A stretch of 64,000 nucleotides of DNA from Achatina immaculata (Eukaryota; Mollusca; Gastropoda; Stylommatophora; Achatinidae): NCBI GenBank assembly GCA_009760885.1, contig CM019696.1:45283358-45347357 (forward strand), in the 5' to 3' direction. A program made the position numbers and the translations under genes. Positions 22,271-32,764 of this stretch are shown here, piece by piece (position 1 is the first letter of the stretch; each line of letters begins with the position of its first letter). The notes under the pieces are model-generated. The model made no database searches. It had not been told where the DNA came from and saw only the letters and a list, made by a program, of their open reading frames with translations.

Positions 22271-23202
22271 CTTGTCCCATGGACCATATGTCCAACAAAA
22301 TGAAATATGAACAAAAATATTAAATGGACATGTACAACTATATAAAACATGGCGCGGAAATCCCTCTTGCGACTGATGTTTTTGTGGTGAAATTTGAATA
22401 CAAGGGCGGGTATGTAAATTAGACAACCGCCGCCCTTCATTGTGTGGTACGAGGTGACAATGATAATGTTTTAACTCAGCGTCACTGACGCAAACAACTT
22501 GTTTTAGGACGCCGAGGGAGGATAAGGTATAGAGGAGTAGAGAGAACACGTGACCAGTGACAAAAGAAGCGGGATTAAAATTGTTTCGCTTCTTTCGTGA
22601 GCGTAGAAATTTGGGGACATTTTTTTGTTGCTGTTGAAAAGGAAAGAGCACATGTGCATGCATATGTGTTGCATATGAATACATTTATATGGGCAGGAGT
22701 ATACATGTTTTATGGTTTCATTTATATGAATAAATGAGCGATGTTTTCATGTGAATAAATGAATTGACCGTATGTCTTAATTCGTTCATATGTATGTGGA
22801 CGAATGAGAGCACATAATGGTGGCTTTGCTAACACAAAGCAATAGCTTTCAAAGCGCAAACAGAGTTGAGTGAAACAATACGCGCGTGCTCATTTCGAAA
22901 GGCATTGTTCAATACCCCTGCACTACCCCTAACAATGGTGTTATTAATATAGCTTAATAAACATTTGCGAGGACAAAAGAAAATATTTTTAAAAAGACAC
23001 AATTGTCGAAAGCTGACGTGATTTAACAGCGTTTCCTTGTCAGTTTTGGTATAAAATGTTGGCTAGTGTCTGGTTTCGAACACATTCGATCTCCTGATAA
23101 CTCTCATCTTTCTAAACCGGTGAGTTTAACACTTATTTTAAAAATTTTTTGTACTTCAAAGAAATTATCTTTTTTTTTTACTTATTGTGTTTCTTTGTAC
23201 TT
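22271..23202. other. Spacer, no gene recognised
   Basis: The minus frame 22241-22684 (147 codons) matches nothing I know and begins inside the retroelement remnant; I do not call it a gene. Confidence 0.4.
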
Positions 23203-23505
23203 GTATCAACTCCCTACAATTGCGAGCTGTTGTTCTTTGCAGCCGATGCTGTAGAGATGTTGAGCCACAGCATCGTATCGGCGTGGAAGCGGGTTATGGC
23301 GGCTACTTTTTCAGTCCCGGAGTACAGCTAAAAAAGCAGGGAGTGTGGAATGCTTCTTTAGCAGAATCCACCACCATGGGGACTATGGCGATCCCTGCTT
23401 CGTTAGCCAGGCTAGGCCTGTTACTGGGGGTACCACGAAGAGGTGGGACAGGGTCTTGGTCAGCTATGGGTAGCTAACCCTGACGCATGGGTTGCTGAAT
23501 ACATT
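23203..23505 (-). mobile_element. 34-bp-headed repeat, tail-less copy
   Basis: Body in reverse orientation (CAGCATCGTATCGGCGTGGA, ACCACCATGGGGACTATGG, GGTGGGACAGGGTCTTGGTC), followed by about one head unit. No TTGTC tail at the left end. Confidence 0.8.
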
Positions 23506-23639
23506 ATCGGGCATCTTCTGTAATTTACATCTCTATTAAACTAATGAAGTGGTATATTTTATATAAACATATTACCGTTGTACATCGGGGGTGGAAAGGA
23601 GGGGGGAGGGGGAGCGAAGCCTATTTGGCAGTCAAAAAT

Positions 23640-24394
23640 CCACAGCTGACAAGCTGAAGTCAGGGCTGATAAACCACAGCTGACATGCTGAAGTCAGGGA
23701 TGATGAACCACAGCTGACATGCTGAAGTCAGGGCTGATGAACCACAGCTGACAAGCTGAAGTCAGGGCTGGAGAATCACAGCTGACATGCTGAAGTCAGG
23801 GCTGGTGAACCACAGCCGACAAGCTGAAGTCAGGGCTGGTGAACCACAGCCGACAAGCTGAAGTCAGGGCTGGTGAACCACAGCCGACAAGCTGAAGTCA
23901 GGGCTGGTGAACCACAGCCGACAAGCTGAAGTCAGGGCTGGTGAACCACAGCCGACAAGCTGAAGTCAGGGCTGGTGAACCACAGCCGACAAGCTGAAGT
24001 CAGGGCTGGTGAACCACAGCCGACAAGCTGAAGTCAGGGCTGGTGAACCACAGCCGACAAGCTGAAGTCAGGGCTGGTGAACCACAGCCGACAAGCTGAA
24101 GTCAGGGCTGGTGAACCACAGCCGACAAGCTGAAGTCAGGGCTGGTGAACCACAGCCGACAAGCTGAAGTCAGGGCTGGTGAACCACAGCCGACAAGCTG
24201 AAGTCAGGGCTGGTGAACCACAGCTGACATGCTGAAGTCAGGGCTGGTGAACCACAGCCGACAAGCTGAAGTCAGGGCTGGTGAACCACAGCCGACAAGC
24301 TGAAGTCAGGGCTGGTGAACCACAGCCGACAAGCTGAAGTCAGGGCTGGTGAACCACAGCCGACAAGCTGAAGTCAGGGCTGGTGAACCACAGC
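23640..24394 (+). repeat. 34-bp satellite: expanded head of the ACAAG-family repeat, about 22 copies
   Basis: Unit includes GTGAACCACAGCCGACAAGC; copies at 23821 and 23855 give a 34-bp period. The unit aligns with the head unit of the element at 5192 (GCGAAC, AGCTGA, CAGGG at the same offsets). Its right end runs directly into the element body at 24395. Two unit types (GCCGACAAG and GCTGACATG) are interspersed. Confidence 0.93.
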
Positions 24395-24655
24395 TGACCT
24401 AGACCCTGCCCCAGCTCTCCGTTTGTACCGCCAGTAAAAGGCCTAGCCAGACTGACAGGGCTGAGATCGCCATAGTAACCTTGGTGGTGGAGTCTGCTAA
24501 AGAAGTATTGCCCACTTCCTGTTTGTAGCTCCACTCAGGAACTGAAGAAAAGCTACCTTAACCCGCTCCCAATCCGACACGATGCTATGTCTCAACACCG
24601 ATGCCTCGTCGATCGCAAAGAACATCAGGCTATAGTGCCATGGAGATAGAATTAG
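24395..24655 (+). mobile_element. Body of the 34-bp-headed repeat
   Basis: Continues from the satellite: CCTAGACCCTGCCCCAGCTC, CTTGGTGGTGGAGTCTGC, CAATCCGACACGATGC. No ACAAG tail is left. Confidence 0.8.
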
Positions 24656-24669
24656 AAAAAGCAAGAGCT

Positions 24670-24910
24670 GTCATATATTACTAAATAGATTCCAATATAC
24701 TAAATAGATTCCAATATTGATTCCAATATAGATTCCAATATACTAAATATATTCTGATATACTAAATATATTCCAATATACTAAATATATTCCAATATAC
24801 TAAATATATTCTGATATACTAAATATATTCCAATATACTAAATATATTCCAATATACTAAATATATTCCAGTATACTAAATACTTGTATATTTCAATATA
24901 TAAAATAGAT
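24670..24910. repeat. AT-rich minisatellite, about 19-bp unit
   Basis: Repeats of AATATATTCCAATATACTA and close variants, about 12 copies. Confidence 0.88.
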
Positions 24911-24999
24911 TCCAGTCTGGAAGGGAATTTAAATAATTTATCCGGGCCTTTTAAAACTAACAATTTAACAATTTTTCAAAACTAACGAGAAAGACAATC

Positions 25000-25170
25000 T
25001 TGAAAGGGAAAAGAAAAAGAGGAAAAAGCAAGACGAAGATGGCATCAGGACATTTTTAATGATCTGCGAATGGGAGCATCAGCAGCAGGGCATCTTGCTT
25101 ACAACCGAGAGGCCTTCACGAAAGCTGTTAGGAAAGCAAAGTTCCCCAAGGGACATGGCTAAAGAATGAA
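25000..25170 (+). mobile_element. Family A retroelement 3' fragment
   Basis: AAGACGAAGATGGCATCAGG, GCATCTTGCTTACAACCGAG and GCAAAGTTCCCCAAGGGACA match the family end; short tail GAATGAATG. Confidence 0.8.
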
Positions 25171-25309
25171 TGAAATGAGCCACAAATACAGTGCTCTAAC
25201 ACCTTTCAACATACGAAGGCGCTAGAAACTGGTCGGGCAGGCTACTTGGTAAGATTGCCGGCAACCTTACTGGAACATCCACTTAACAGACACCTTAACG
25301 AGGCTCAGA

Positions 25310-25530
25310 CAGATGAAGGGTTGATTGAGGGCAAACTAGTGAAGAACTGTTAAAACAGAATGGACGATGAAAACAGAAAACAGCTGGGACACCATGGAAT
25401 CGCTGGATGTAGACCGTGAGAGGTGGAGAAAATTTCCCTGCTCTCTGGTCAGTGACCGTTTTGTCGATCAGAGTCCATGGATGGATGGATGGATGGATGG
25501 ATGGATGGATGGATGGATGGATGGATAGAA
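25310..25530 (+). mobile_element. Retroelement C-terminal fragment with ATGG tail
   Basis: 25390-25425 encodes [17 protein letters not shown], like the end of several LINE polyproteins, followed by (ATGG)n at 25476-25528. Too short to place in a clade. Confidence 0.45.
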
Positions 25531-26682
25531 CTCCTGCTATGATTTTTACTCAAGAAAATTATACTCAATGTATTTATACTTATAAACTATACTTAAGTAA
25601 AATGATCGAAAAAAAGGTATACTTCTTCCTGTAATGCAGATATAAATTAAAATCCCCACAATATAGTGCACGGTCTCCATGGCGACTGCTCTGGTTAGTT
25701 GGTCATTTACCCTTGGACCTCAGGGTACCACTCTCCCCATCTTGGACATGTGCAAACTGGTATAAATGCCGTAACAGGCCTTTTAAAAAATTCATAAAAA
25801 CCCGTATGGGACAAGTCTTCTTCGTTGTTTGTTTTAGACATCGACCTCAAACTCTCTCACAAATGTGGCAGATAGTCTTTGATTCTCCTCATCGCCTTAG
25901 AGCTTTTCCTGTATACGTGTCCTTTGCCTGGGCGGATAGTGCAGCTGGCATGTCTGGAGAACACATTGAGCTGTCTGTACCTCTTTCCGCCAGGAACATA
26001 AGCCTTTTGAGTCATAGGACAATTCATTTTACATCTACATATCTGTTAACTCATTTACTCTAAAACCAACACTAGCAATGTCAGCAGATCTTGCATACCT
26101 AAGCGAGTTAACGCTTAGAGCGATTTTTAGGCAGTCTAAATAAAATCAAAAGTTTTCATTTCTAACCATATTTTTTAAATTATAGAGTAACTTCATTCTA
26201 ATTTCTTTCTACCAAAAGTTCTTAGCAAAATTAATCCAACAGAGAATGGAAGTTAATCCAGGAGTGTAAAAGTTAAAGCAGGTGACAAAGGTTTAAAGAA
26301 GATATATATATATGAATCGTAGGCCCAAGGCACAGTGGCTTCCGCGTGGCTTTTTTCACAAACTCCAATCCTTCGTCTTATATGCGTATAAATACTGCAT
26401 GTTAGCTACGATAACAACCTAAACTTTAATCACATACAGAACACATACAAAAACTTCACTCAAAAAAAAAATAGATCACTCCACACAAACTTCACTGAAA
26501 AATAGATTACTCCACACAAACTCCACCGAAATACTCCAAGCCCTGACAATGAAACTCTGTTAAAGAAAAGAAATAACAAAAACTCCATTTTCAGAAATAA
26601 GAAACAATGATTCCCCGAACTCTGGGATGTAAGGTCGACCTTTTTCTGTAACTTTGGAGTAAAAATGAACTCTTTGTCTCAG
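25531..26682. other. Spacer, no gene recognised
   Basis: One + frame (25713-26063, 116 codons) has no recognised domain and no supporting splice sites. Otherwise AT-rich with a short TA run near 26300. Confidence 0.4.
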
Positions 26683-27005
26683 TGCGGCGGTTCTTATCCT
26701 GGGGTTCATGGACTCCCACGAGGTCCACAGAAGGATTTTTGGGGGTCCACTGACAAGCAAATGAATTGGCTCAGTTTAAAATGAAAAGTCTTAGCATTAT
26801 TTGTGTCAATTTATTGCTCTGTTTTCTGGCCACTCAAGCCAGAAAGTGGGTCCACAATTGTTCTCATGCTAGAAAGGAGGACCTCAGATGTTCTCATGCT
26901 AGAAAGGAGATATCCACAGTTATTCCCATGCCAGAAAAGGAGCCCACAGTTGTCCCCATGCCAGAAAGGAGGTCCAGTTCCTTAAACAAAAACAAAAGGT
27001 TGTAA
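26683..27005. mobile_element. Possible hAT-type terminus with 30-bp repeat inside
   Basis: CAGTGCGGCGGTTCTTATCC followed by GGGGTTCATGGACTCC looks like the terminus of hAT elements (CAGTGGTTCTCAACC type). 26845-26990 holds about five diverged units related to the 30-bp minisatellite at 1890-2215. A matching right terminus is not seen. Confidence 0.35.
26766..27005 (+). CDS. Doubtful small secreted repeat protein
   Basis: An open frame; from the internal Met at 26781 the start reads MKSLSIICVNLLLCFLATQA, which would serve as a signal peptide. It is followed by basic 10-residue repeats of type ARKEDLRCSH and PEKEPTVVPM. The repeat part is the minisatellite related to 1890-2215, read in the same frame. 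The signal-like start could be chance in AT-rich DNA. No promoter, intron or polyA signal ties it to a transcript. Confidence 0.2.
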   Translation: MAQFKMKSLSIICVNLLLCFLATQARKWVHNCSHARKEDLRCSHARKEISTVIPMPEKEPTVVPMPERRSSSLNKNKRL

Positions 27006-27243
27006 ACAACGGGTTTAGAGTACCAATAACAGCAGAAAGATAATAAACTGTACTTCTCTTATTACCTGATGACCTCTTTGTGGGTTGTTTCGCTCTGTTT
27101 GATGCAATATTCTACGTACACCTTAGTCTTAAGAAATAATTGAACCTAACTTTCAGATGTCAATCTGAATGTGTTTGTTCGACAAGTTTCAAATAATTTT
27201 TATGGGTCATGTCCTCCACAGACTAACTTTAACCTCAGCCAAG

Positions 27244-27286
27244 ATGAAGACCATTATTGTTGCTGTCATCGTAGCAGTCTTTCTTG
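27244..27286 (+). CDS. Secreted peptide gene, exon 1 (signal peptide)
   Basis: ATG in context GCCAAGATGAAG (purine at -3). 43 coding bases, donor G|GTAAATATT. Upstream, TTTTTATGGG at about 27197 is a possible TATA-like element, giving a short 5' leader. Confidence 0.65.
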
Positions 27287-28626
27287 GTAAATATTAACCT
27301 TCATCTTTACATTCGCTTCCTCTATAAATCCCAGAAGTAAAGGTAAACTCCCCTATTTCTGCAGTTGAAACATATCTTATATTACTGAAGCTAGTAATTT
27401 GTCTTATATTACTGAAAATAATAACTTGTATAACTAACATTAGTAGCTTCTCCTATATTACTAAAAATAGTAACTTCTCTTGTATTATTTAAGCTGATAA
27501 CTTCTCTTGTACAACGGAAGATACTAGCTCTCTTATATTACTGCAGTTAACTTCTCAAGTAATACTGCAGTTAACAACTCCTCTTGTATTACTGTAGGTA
27601 ATATCTTCTCTCAAATTACTGCACCGAATAACTTCTTGCGTATTCATTCATTCATTCATGTGACATGTCCTTTCCAGAGCGTTGCTCCTTTCACAGCCTC
27701 CCAGAGTGCATTACGGTCTTGCGCAAGTTGACCGGCGTCTTGCAGTGACATATTCAGACTTTCTGTGATGTCCTGAGTCCAGCTGGGGCGAGGTCATCCC
27801 TTTTCTCTTTTGCCGGGCACTAAGCCTTCTACCATCAGCCTTTCCAAGCTATTGTGTCTCTTGATGTGGCCGAAGTATCTCTTTCTTATTACTGTGGTTA
27901 CTATCGTATCTGACATTACTGCAGCAAATATACCTTTAATGTAATGCTTTAATCTCTGCTTCCAATGTTCTACCTTCATTAAAATATTCAATGTATGTTC
28001 TACAAACTGTCTTGTCTTGTCTTGTCTTGTGCTATCTCCCTGCAACTGTGAGCTGGTGTTCTTTGCAGCCGATGCTGTGGAGGTATTGAGGCACAGCATC
28101 GTATCGGAGTGGGAGCGGGTTATGGCAGCTACTTTTTCAGTCCCAGAGTACACCTAAAAATCAGGAGGTGTGCAATGCTTCTTTAGCAGACTCCACCACC
28201 ATGGGGACTATGGCGATCCCTGCCCAGTTAGTCAAGCTAGGCCTGTTACTGGGGGTACTAAGGGAGAGTTGGGACAGGGTCTTGGTCAGCTATGGTTCGC
28301 TAACCGTGACGCAGGTATATCAGCTATGGGTTGCTGACTGCCTCATTGGACAAGCGTCTTCAGCCCCTCTACAGACTGTAAAAAAAATGATACACTAGCA
28401 ATCACTAAAACTCACCTGCAACTTCTCGTCATCTTCTCTGTTTGCAGCTGCTGCCGTGGTAATGACGGAGGCCCAACCAAACAAGTGCAGCAAAAGCAGC
28501 GACAGCGGCCTTGGGTCCCTGCTACCTTTACTTCTCGCTGCTGGTCTCTTCGGCAACAACAACAACAACAATGCCAACCCCGCCAACGCCGCCGCTGCAG
28601 CTTTCGGAGCCATCCCAGGAAAATAA
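27244..28626 (+). CDS. Small secreted peptide precursor, two exons, unknown family
   Basis: Coding joins 27244-27286 and 28448-28626 to give 73 residues. Exon 1 encodes MKTIIVAVIVAVFL and ends in phase 1 before GTAAAT; exon 2 starts after a strong acceptor (TCTTCTCTGTTTGCAG), completes an Ala codon and continues AAVVMTEAQPNKC. This makes a classical signal peptide, with likely cleavage after TEA. The mature chain of about 50 residues has one Cys, a hydrophobic GSLLPLLLAAGLFG, six Asn, an Ala-rich stretch and a C-terminal IPGK. Exon 2 is clearly richer in GC than its surroundings, as coding sequence would be. No homologous family is recognised; mantle/mucus protein, host-defence peptide or neuropeptide precursor are all open. 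The intron of 1161 bp carries a minisatellite, a retroelement end and an ACAAG-family repeat. Confidence 0.7.
27355..27640. repeat. Degenerate minisatellite in intron, about 30-36-bp unit
   Basis: Repeats of AACTTCTCTTGTATTACTG type with many changes. It resumes at 27893-27945 after the retroelement fragment, so the fragment is inserted in the array. Confidence 0.75.
27645..27895 (-). mobile_element. Family A-like retroelement 3' fragment in intron
   Basis: Minus strand encodes KRYFGHIKRHNSLERLMVEG and continues through an LAQDRNALWEAVK-like end to an (AATG)n tail at 27646-27658 (seen as CATTCATTCATTCAT). A divergent subfamily of A. Confidence 0.8.
28009..28362 (-). mobile_element. 34-bp-headed, ACAAG-tailed repeat in intron
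   Basis: Tail CTTGTCTTGTCTTGTCTTGT at 28011-28030, body in reverse orientation (CAGCATCGTATCGGAGTGGG, ACCACCATGGGGACTATGG), then about 1.6 head units ending near 28360. Best complete minus-strand copy. Confidence 0.85.
28448..28626 (+). CDS. Secreted peptide gene, exon 2 (mature peptide)
   Basis: Acceptor AG at 28446-28447, stop TAA at 28624-28626. An AATAAA (28622-28627) overlaps the stop codon; another lies near 28875. Confidence 0.68.
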
Positions 28627-28793
28627 ACAAGCGCACAGCTCTACAACACCACAAGATAAAACTCATCGCCGTCATTTCCCATCATGAAGAAATCAGATAT
28701 CATTTATCATGTTTTTTTTCTGTGTTGCTTAGTTACAACCGGTCATGGATGCCGAAGTAACTGGCTAATAGTTCCTGTCAGGCGCTGCTTTGA

Positions 28794-28860
28794 TGATAAT
28801 AATAATAAGAAGAAGAAGAACAACAACAATAATAATAACAATAGTAATAGTAATAAGTAA
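28794..28860. repeat. AAT/AAG/AAC microsatellite
   Basis: Mixed trinucleotide run downstream of the peptide gene. Confidence 0.85.
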
Positions 28861-29264
28861 CAACGATTCTGTCATAATAAAAGTAATCAGTTGTCAATAA
28901 CTTCAAAGATTAAGTAAAACACATCAGCTACAAGGTAAGGAGTGACATATTCACTGCGCTTAACTGGAAACAAAATGGCAGACAACTATTTTAGGCTACA
29001 AACAGTTGGCAGCAAAACATAAAGCATAAATTATGAAAATTAGCATTAATTTATTTTACAAATAATTTCGTTTCTTATATTCTCACTTCTTTTTTTAAAA
29101 TTAACTTTCTTTGCATAGTTTTCAAAAGGGGGCGGGGGAGGGCGGGGAGACAGCAAGTAAACTTGTTTGACAAAGTGGCACAAGAGAACAAAACTAACTA
29201 GTCCTATCAGAATTAACAAGGAACACAAACAAACAAAAAAATAGCAAAGCATGGTGGAAGTCAT
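28861..29264. other. Spacer, nothing recognised
   Basis: AT-rich, with a G-rich patch at 29127-29150. Confidence 0.4.
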
Positions 29265-29455
29265 TATAATTTAGAGACAACCGTCTTGGAAGGGTACATA
29301 ATGGGGAAAAAGAAGACCAAGGCTAAGATGGCTGCAAGACATCGTTGATATCTGCGAATGGGCGCATCAGCAGCATGGCATCTTGCTTACAACCGAGAGG
29401 CCTACAGGAGAGCTGTTATGCAGGCAGAGTTTCGCAATGACTGACTGGTGAACAA
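29265..29455 (+). mobile_element. Family A retroelement 3' fragment, GACT tail
   Basis: CTTGGAAGGGTACATAATGG, GATGGCTGCAAGACATCGTT, CTTGCTTACAACCGAGAGGC; ends GACTGACTGG. Confidence 0.8.
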
Positions 29456-30299
29456 AGCTTATCAGTGTATCATGTAATGAATGAGACCTATAGTTTATCA
29501 CTCAGCTTTGTACAGAAGTGTCCAGCCATGATTTTCTTGTTTTCTAAACACTACCCATGAGCCGAAACGACGTATATGTGTTTTAGAGAAAAAATTAGGA
29601 TAATGTTTGTTTCATTTTTCCAATATTCCTCATAATTAAAAACGCAGCCTCAACATTCCGTGGCCACCGCTCTAGGTAAGCGACCACTAATCCGATAACC
29701 TCGACGTATTCCCCCCCCCCCCCCCCGGGGACACTGGGAGACCAGTATACAGGGAGTCGTCCATTAATCATGTCAATACTTTTTTAGCCAATGTCAAGAA
29801 CTGTCAAGATTTAAAGGACTTCCCTACAAAAAATGGTAATGATGCTGCTAAATTCGCCAGAAATGCCGTGCAGCTGTACGTACACACAACTAGTTCTACT
29901 TACGGAGAAATAAATCCACTTTTTAAAAAAAAAGTAAAAAGCGCCGTATACGGAACAATTTTTGTTTAAAAAAAGTATGAAAATGTATAATATTTATATA
30001 ATTAATTTTCAACAAATGTTGACGTTAATTTGTCTTGAGATCGTGTCAACAATTGTCAAACTTTTTCAGCCCATTCCCTTCTCTTTTATTGACGTAATTA
30101 ATGAACTACGCCATATTCTGTACTTGTCCAAGTAATGACCTTCATGTTTGTTCCAGAAAAAAGTTCGTGAGAGTTTTAGGTGCATGTTCAATTTGTTGTA
30201 CAGTCCATGAACATAATTACTGTATTGTAAAACAGACACTGAAAACAATATAAATTATTTTTAAAAACAAGCTGTTTCAATGTTGTTACATTGTATGGT
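29456..30299. other. Spacer with poly-C run
   Basis: About 16 C at 29711-29726. No gene recognised. Confidence 0.45.
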
Positions 30300-30525
30300 A
30301 ACGTATGTTTGTACAAGTATTTGTGTTTGTGATAGCCTGTCTGTACATGTATTTGTGTCTGTGCTAAGTCTGTTTGTACAAGTATTTGTGTTTGAGATGG
30401 TCTGTTTGTACAATTATTTGTGTTTGAGATGGTCTGTTTGTACAAGTATGTGTGTTTGAGATGGTCTGTTTGTACAAGTATTTGTGTTTGTAATAGTATG
30501 TTTGAACAAGTATTTGTGTCTGTGA
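30300..30525. repeat. Minisatellite, 32-bp unit, about 7 copies
   Basis: Unit TGTTTGTACAAGTATTTGTG and following; copies at 30371 and 30403 give a 32-bp period. Confidence 0.92.
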
Positions 30526-30532
30526 TATCGTT

Positions 30533-30600
30533 GACCAAAGCGAAGATGGCTGCAAGACATCGTTGATAATCTGTAAATGGGTGCATCAGCAGCAGGCCAA
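30533..30600 (+). mobile_element. Family A fragment, truncated both ends
   Basis: GCGAAGATGGCTGCAAGACA to GCATCAGCAGCAGGCCA, then an abrupt switch to family C sequence. Confidence 0.7.
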
Positions 30601-30930
30601 TGTGGTTTCTTGGAAAAATGTTAAGGACACCCTGGGCGGAGAGAAAATCAAACGAAGAAATTTTGAGAGAGACCGATTCGATGACAAATAACTACAGCAG
30701 TCAGGAAAAGACAGGCTGGCTTTATAGGGCATGTCATGAGAAAGGACAAACTAGAACACATCGTGACAACAGGAAAGTTAGAGGGGGGAAAAGAGGTCGA
30801 GGTAGACCAAGAGAGAAAATCCTGGAAGGATTGGCAAGATTGCATAGAAAGAGGACACTAGAACAACTCATAGAGGCAACACAAAACAGAGAGTTGTGGA
30901 GAGTGTGATCGCCAACGCCAATAGGTACAA
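30600..30930 (+). pseudogene. Family C retroelement C-terminal fragment
   Basis: Frame 30600-30905 encodes MWFLGKMLRTPWAERKSNEE and later KRGRGRPREKILEGLARLHR, the C-terminal region shared with 40805-41210 and 51180-51360. The family tail word is lost; the copy ends at about GTGTGATCGCCAACGCC. Confidence 0.8.
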
Positions 30931-30959
30931 CAGGTGAGGCTTGTGTTCAGCAAACTAAA

Positions 30960-32470
30960 GGAGCACAACAGGTGAGACTGCCCTTCTCTACAACCAGTCT
31001 CGAGATTCATTGTCCAACAATAGGTGAGACTGCCCTTCTCTACATTCAGTCTCGAGATTCATTGTCCAACAAGACAGAAACCTTTAAACTAGAAATACAA
31101 GGACGAGAGCTTACACAGACAGAACAACGAACATACCTCGAAGTGAAACTGGACAAGAGGCTAACATGGAAGCCACACCTGCTAGACACAGAAAACAAAG
31201 CAGTTAAAAAGCTAGCTGTGGTAAAAAAAAAAAGCTGGCAGGAACAACATGGGGACCAACAGTAATATACTAAAAAAATCATATGTATGCACTTTAAGGC
31301 CAACACTCGAATATGGCATGACAACACAAACACCACTCACCTAACAAAAGTGCAAAACACTGGCCTGCGGCTGATCACAGGAAGAATGAAGAGCTCTCCC
31401 ATCACGGAGATGGAGAAATACACACAAATTCAACCTCTTGAGGTCAGGCGCAAAGAAAAACTAATGATCCACAAACAAAACTTAATACACCTGACAACCC
31501 ACCCTGTGAAAAAAAAAAATTCGGGAGACCACAAAAAAAAAAAAAACAGACAGACAGACAGAAAAGAACCAGCTTCAACCATCTGACAACACAACTGCAA
31601 CAACACTAATAAGACCTCCTTTCCACCTCTCATAAAGAAATTGAAACACTCCAAAATGGTGGAGTAGCACAGTCACTGTGAAAGATAACAGTCCTCACAG
31701 AGGTACCAGGCATGCACAAAAAGAACTACCTAACAACACTGACCAAGGAGCTGATTGACAGCAGATACAACCCAGCTGAATGGACACATGAATACACAGA
31801 TGGGTCTGGAGAAAAAGCAGTTAAAAATTGAGGTGGGGGTGTTTATATAAGATACACAGATGGGAGACAAACCAAAAAAGGCCTTCGCGACGGGAAATAT
31901 CTCCTCCAACTACAGGGCAGAACAGCCCTCCTTGAATCCTTCAAAATACTTAAAACAGAAAACCAGCAGCCACCACACAAAACAGCCTTCTTCACAGACT
32001 GCAGGGCACTTCTAGAATCACTAAAAACAACAAACAACCCCAGGCAAATGTACAAGAAATCACAATAGAACTGATGCACCTTACATCATCAACAACTGTT
32101 GCCCTACAATGGGAACCATCCCACTGTGGAATAATTGGGAATGAAATGGATGACACCCTGTCAAAAGCTGGCAGCAATCAAGATTAAACAAATCATTCAG
32201 TAAACTACCAAGAGGTGAAAACTATGATCCATAACCAATTCAAATCTGAATGGAAGAAACAACTGAAGTGCAACAACGAACCAGATCCAATACACCAACT
32301 ACAAAGACATCAGTAAACCATCCTCTTTTGCCTAAGGACAGACCACTGCAGATTACAGAGCCACATAGATCGACTCAAAATGTCTCATACAGACGGATCA
32401 ATGTGGCAATGGAGTCAAGACTCCAGAAAATATCCTTCAAGACTGCCCAAACCATGCAGACCTGAGGCGT
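30960..32470 (+). pseudogene. Jockey/I-like non-LTR element: RT end plus RNase H, broken
   Basis: 31078-31260 encodes YLEVKLDKRLTWKPHL and 31287-31586 encodes TGLRLITGRMKSSPI, LEVRRKEKL: the thumb and connection region of Jockey/I-type reverse transcriptases. From about 31780 an RNase H domain can be followed across frames, with YTDGS, NYRAE, FTDCRALLESL and HCGIIGNEMDD supplying the four acidic positions. A stop within the first RNase H strand and several frameshifts make it dead. Fingers, palm catalytic block and endonuclease are absent. A 50-bp direct repeat (about 30977-31075) stands at its 5' edge. Confidence 0.82.
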
Positions 32471-32654
32471 GAGACAAGCCCAGAGGACACAAGCTTGGGG
32501 CAAAAGCTTTGGGGCTCCTATCAGGATCTGGAGAGGACTGCGGGCTTTGCCACGTCGACAGGGATCAGGATCTGAAGTGACCAACAATCTTGAACGCAGA
32601 AGAAGAAATCTCGAGAGAAAGAGACATAGTGAAAGAATGAGTGAGAATGATTTG

Positions 32655-32760
32655 CACCCGCTCTGTGGCTGAGTCGTTAGAGCGCAGCCTTCTTTTCGTG
32701 GCTGGGTAGATGCTGGTCCTCCAGGAGTCAAGGATTCTGCACCCGACGACGAAAGTCTAT
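32655..32760 (+). mobile_element. tRNA-derived SINE, 5' part
   Basis: CTGTGGCTGAGTCGTTAGAG (A box) with a degenerate B box near GTCAAGGATTCTGCACCC. Confidence 0.55.
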
Positions 32761-32764
32761 ATTT

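Noticed and set aside
22241..22684. 147-codon minus-strand frame as a gene
   Set aside because: No recognised domain, overlaps a retroelement edge, no splice or promoter support.
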